DNA of 64,000 bases. Source: Ancylostoma caninum (taxonomy: Eukaryota > Nematoda > Chromadorea > Rhabditida > Ancylostomatidae). Position numbers and translations under genes: made by a program. The notes under the pieces are model-generated. The model ran no database searches, was not told the DNA's origin, and saw nothing but the letters and a program-made list of their open reading frames with translations. Below are positions 60,628 through 64,000 of the stretch, one piece after another; the stretch's first letter is position 1, and each line of letters begins with the position of its first letter. The DNA is taken from positions 372,001 to 436,000 of the forward strand of contig JBAJFG010000140.1 of the NCBI GenBank assembly GCA_037903475.1. The letters run 5' to 3'.

Positions 60628-60870
60628 CTACTTTCTAGCATCTGATCGAATTATAAGAAGCCGCAGAAGAGGAATGCGTCGTTGAGAGGGGGACGTGGAA
60701 AGTGAGAGATAATGAAGCGTCGTGTGAAGAGTAGAAGAGTGAGAGCGTGAGGGTGCGTGAACACAAGAAAAGACAGCTACGCCGTCCCGAAAAACAAGCG
60801 CCAAGGCAACAGGATACACGCGTTACAGCCGGGGAAAGTACACAAGAAGTACTGAGAAATTAAAGCGCAG
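60628..60870 (+). other. Purine-rich stretch ending in a strong splice donor
   Basis: About 200 bases rich in GA on the plus strand, ending GCGCAG|GTGAGTA at 60870/60871. It could be a noncoding first exon of a plus-strand gene beyond the window, but there is no coding content to support it. Confidence 0.2.
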
Positions 60871-61007
60871 GTGAGTACATTAAACGTGGGAATCGTGTCC
60901 TGTGTAAATATTCAGCACGTTCATGTACACCCTCCAGTAATACTAAGCAACTTGGAGGAAATATATCGTAATATGTAATATATCTCACTTCTTTTTAGTT
61001 AGCAGTT

Positions 61008-61424
<417 letters not shown>

Positions 61425-62146
61425 TTTTTACCTTGAATTACAGGTGTTTCGGGGCATTTCAGTCATGTTCAGATATGTTAATGGCCGAGATAGTTGTTTT
61501 CACCACAGTTGGATTGAATGAGATAGGCCAGCGATTACAGAACCTTATAAAAGGAAAGAGACGGATAGGGTGCCTTCATAAGGGGCCTTTAAGGGTGAAA
61601 AATTCACCATAAATCCACTTCCTTTATCGGTGGCTCTGTGAGCTCTGTTTGCCTGTATCTCACCTCACCTTGTTGATGAATCCTCACCTTTGTTTCAGTT
61701 CTAAGCAAGACAAGTAAAGGGTTTGTGCTTCCCTTGTCATATTGAAATGTTTTACTTTCATTTACGTGTCGTTGTTTCCGATAAGAGCTTGCTCTCGTAA
61801 TAAATACAAAAATAATTATAGATACACCTCCGTGATACGTAGTTCACTTACATCTGCACTCAAGGATGAAGGAGATAAAAGAGGGCACAGAGAGCAGTCC
61901 AGATTCAAAGTAATCAAGGTGCTTCCAGAGACGAAGCAACAATAGCAGGTTCAGGTTGAAATAAGTCATAAATTTTGTAGACTCCTCATAATGCAGAAGT
62001 CACAGTATGAAAGGTTACGAAAGGTTATTATGAAGGTAAAAAAGCGGTGAGCCAGCGATACCGAGAATAGCGGTGGGCTAGTACATTTTGGAGCAAATAA
62101 AAACCGATTAATTTTGTTTCTTTAATTAACAATTCAAGAAACAATT

Positions 62147-62408
62147 CAAACATCCTGGTATTTGAGAATGAAAAAGCCTCAAAGCTCTTCTTTTCTCTCG
62201 TACAGCACTGCATTGGTGAGAGTAAAAAGTGGTAATGTTGGAACATTCAAATTTTCCATTCGTTCAAAATCGAATATGTTCGCTCTCCAGTGTCGAATAT
62301 TTCGAATAAATGGAAAATTCGAACGTTCCAAACAACGACCAATACATTGCTGTACGAAAGAGAAGAAGAGCTTTCAGGCTTCTTATTCTCGAATATCAGG
62401 ATGTTTAA
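62147..62408. mobile_element. 262-bp foldback element, almost wholly palindromic
   Basis: The left half (AAACATCCTGGTATTTGAGA.. AAGCTCTTCTT.. CGTACAGCA.. AAATTTTCCATT) is matched in reverse complement by the right half over about 130 bases at about 80% identity. No transposase is present. Two short open frames cross it but are shadows. Confidence 0.75.
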
Positions 62409-63663
62409 GTTTTTTTTTCCAAGTTTTTGATTATATTTCCCAAGTTTTTAAAGTAGCAGAATTATTCGATTTTTATTCGATCTCAAATATATGGGCTAAT
62501 GGAACTGGTATCCTCCACTGTTCACTCTTGTTTGGTGAAAACGTCCCCGAATGAGCATGCGTGTCATTTCTGGACCACTCTGGATATAGAGCGCCAAAAC
62601 CTCCTGGTGTGATCCATCTCCAGCTACATCTTTTGAAACTCTCGTAATACAAACAATAAGTCCGATGCCACATTACACTACCAACGAAAAGTTGCACACA
62701 TAAATTCGGCAAAAAGTCTGTATTCCAGGGAATACGATAACATATTACACTAAGCTTGTGAAGATGGCTATAAGTACGACTATAACCCACTGCTATACGC
62801 ACTTATTCCATGTTATGGTAGCAGAGTACTTTACACACTGCACAAGCTAACCTGCTGGTGTTCCTGCGGAATATGCATGTTATTCTCAAAGCCATGGATT
62901 CCATTCCGAAAATCGAGCTTATCACGTGGTCTCAGCTGTGAAACCATGTCAGGAGGTGTGTGTGTGTGTGTTCGTTCGTAGTTTTGAGTGTTTTGAGCTA
63001 GTATTCAACTAATCATAGCCAGGAAGTCCATAAAGTCGCTCCTTAAAGCGTTTCTCAGGCTACACACCTGCCCTTTGAATCTGTTCTCGTGTACTATTGA
63101 AGAACATTAATCAATGCTTCAGCTGATGCCAATTCACTGCGTTATGGCTTCTCGAACAGCTCACAAGAGCACTAAATGAAACCCAGCATATTAGTCCCCG
63201 GCGACGACAGCAATCCACAATCCATCCACCAATCCACACAAAACCGTCGGCCGAATCGACGACGACAACGACGACGACGACGACGTCATAAGTCAGCTGG
63301 TTCGTTTATGTCCCCGACTGGCATGACATACAACCCAAATCAAAGCCTTTTTCATTGCATTGTGCAGAAGGTGCATGGCATTACCTCGTCGCACACGAAT
63401 ATTCGAGCTTTTAATAGCTAGCTGGTGTAGGGAAATGGAAACAAACAACCCCGATCCATCGAACATCACAATCCCAGCGCTACTTTCTATTAACACGTTG
63501 ATCATCCATTAGCGACTACGGCGTGAATTCTTAACAGATAAGCTGATCTCGTCGCGTCGCCACGAAAAACACCGGAAATCACATCATGAATGATGAACGG
63601 CTCTCGTAAAAAAAAGTAGCACATAACGTAAAAACTGACATACTTCCTATAAGAAAACAAATA
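62409..63663. other. No gene supported
   Basis: A short GT run at about 62957-62970 and the CGA tract only. The 62473-62802 minus-strand frame shows no recognisable motif. Confidence 0.45.
63249..63287. repeat. (CGA)n trinucleotide tract
   Basis: An imperfect run of CGA/GAC units. The Arg-rich frame across it is probably not a gene. Confidence 0.8.
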
Positions 63664-63987
63664 ATGGTTCATTCATATGATGGCTATGGAATAGGCGCAG
63701 TGTTTCTTAAGCACTGCTCCAGCAAAAACAAACATAACGACTGGGCCCTACGTAGTTGTCGAAATAAGGAAGTGCTTAAATGTGACAGCTACTGTCAAAT
63801 TAGACATTCTGATGGATGGCTTTGTGGAATGAGATGGCGGGACATTTATACTCCACTAAACGAACGTTATGGCACAGCAAAAATTGGTCACTGCTACTGG
63901 AGAAGGATTACCATTCAGAAATGTGAGGAATTGCAGGATTTTTTCTTCGAAAGGGAGAAAGATCTCGAGGGCTTTAGAATGGCGTGA
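63664..63987 (+). CDS. Hypothetical 107-residue ORF, Cys/Trp-rich
   Basis: ATG start, TGA stop. The product contains regularly placed Cys and Trp (WALRSC, KCDSYC, GWLCGMRW, HCYW) but matches no family I can name. Near the window edge, so neighbouring exons could be cut off. Confidence 0.25.
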   Translation: MVHSYDGYGIGAVFLKHCSSKNKHNDWALRSCRNKEVLKCDSYCQIRHSDGWLCGMRWRDIYTPLNERYGTAKIGHCYWRRITIQKCEELQDFFFEREKDLEGFRMA

Positions 63988-64000
63988 TGTCAGCTCGACA

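Noticed and set aside
62473..62802. Minus-strand frame resembling a transposase C terminus
   Set aside because: No catalytic Asp or Glu motif and no flanking terminal repeats.

Overview
The window looks like nuclear DNA of a parasitic strongylid (hookworm-like) nematode. The evidence is many short introns with TTTYAG-type acceptors, two genes with clear nematode orthologues, a dense set of small inverted-repeat transposons and CR1-like non-LTR retrotransposon fragments. The species assignment is inference; nothing in the window identifies it directly.

Two protein-coding genes are well supported and converge tail to tail. The first (10421-21555, + strand) encodes the THO complex subunit THOC2 in about 38 exons. 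I could thread these exons in a continuous reading frame from ATG to TAG, about 1,453 codons. The second (25039 to at least 42050, - strand) encodes a muscarinic-like G-protein-coupled acetylcholine receptor, best matched to nematode GAR-2. Eleven constitutive exons carry the end of TM2 through TM7, with a very long third intracellular loop; the amino terminus and TM1 were not found. Between its loop-3 and TM6 exons lie two 39-bp exons, about 1.3 kb apart, that are near copies of each other and look mutually exclusive.

Region by region: 1-3.9 kb holds a decayed CR1-like retroelement (- strand) with an (AT)n expansion inside its reverse transcriptase frame. 4.9-9.8 kb is repeat-rich, with two GC-rich palindromic elements. 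10.4-21.6 kb is thoc-2, including a large inverted repeat in intron 5. 21.6-25 kb is the intergenic spacer with an 894-bp TA-flanked inverted-repeat element. 25-42 kb is the receptor gene, whose introns host several foldback elements. Two of these are copies of a family that carries a tRNA-like Pol III cassette between long terminal inverted repeats. 42-64 kb has no gene I can support. It may be upstream intron of the receptor or intergenic, and it holds a 5'-truncated CR1 copy, a compact 75-bp hairpin, a 412-bp pure (TG)n tract and another foldback element.

Functionally, thoc-2 is a housekeeping nuclear mRNA export gene and the receptor is a neuronal or muscle signalling gene. The sequence shows no functional link between them beyond adjacency.
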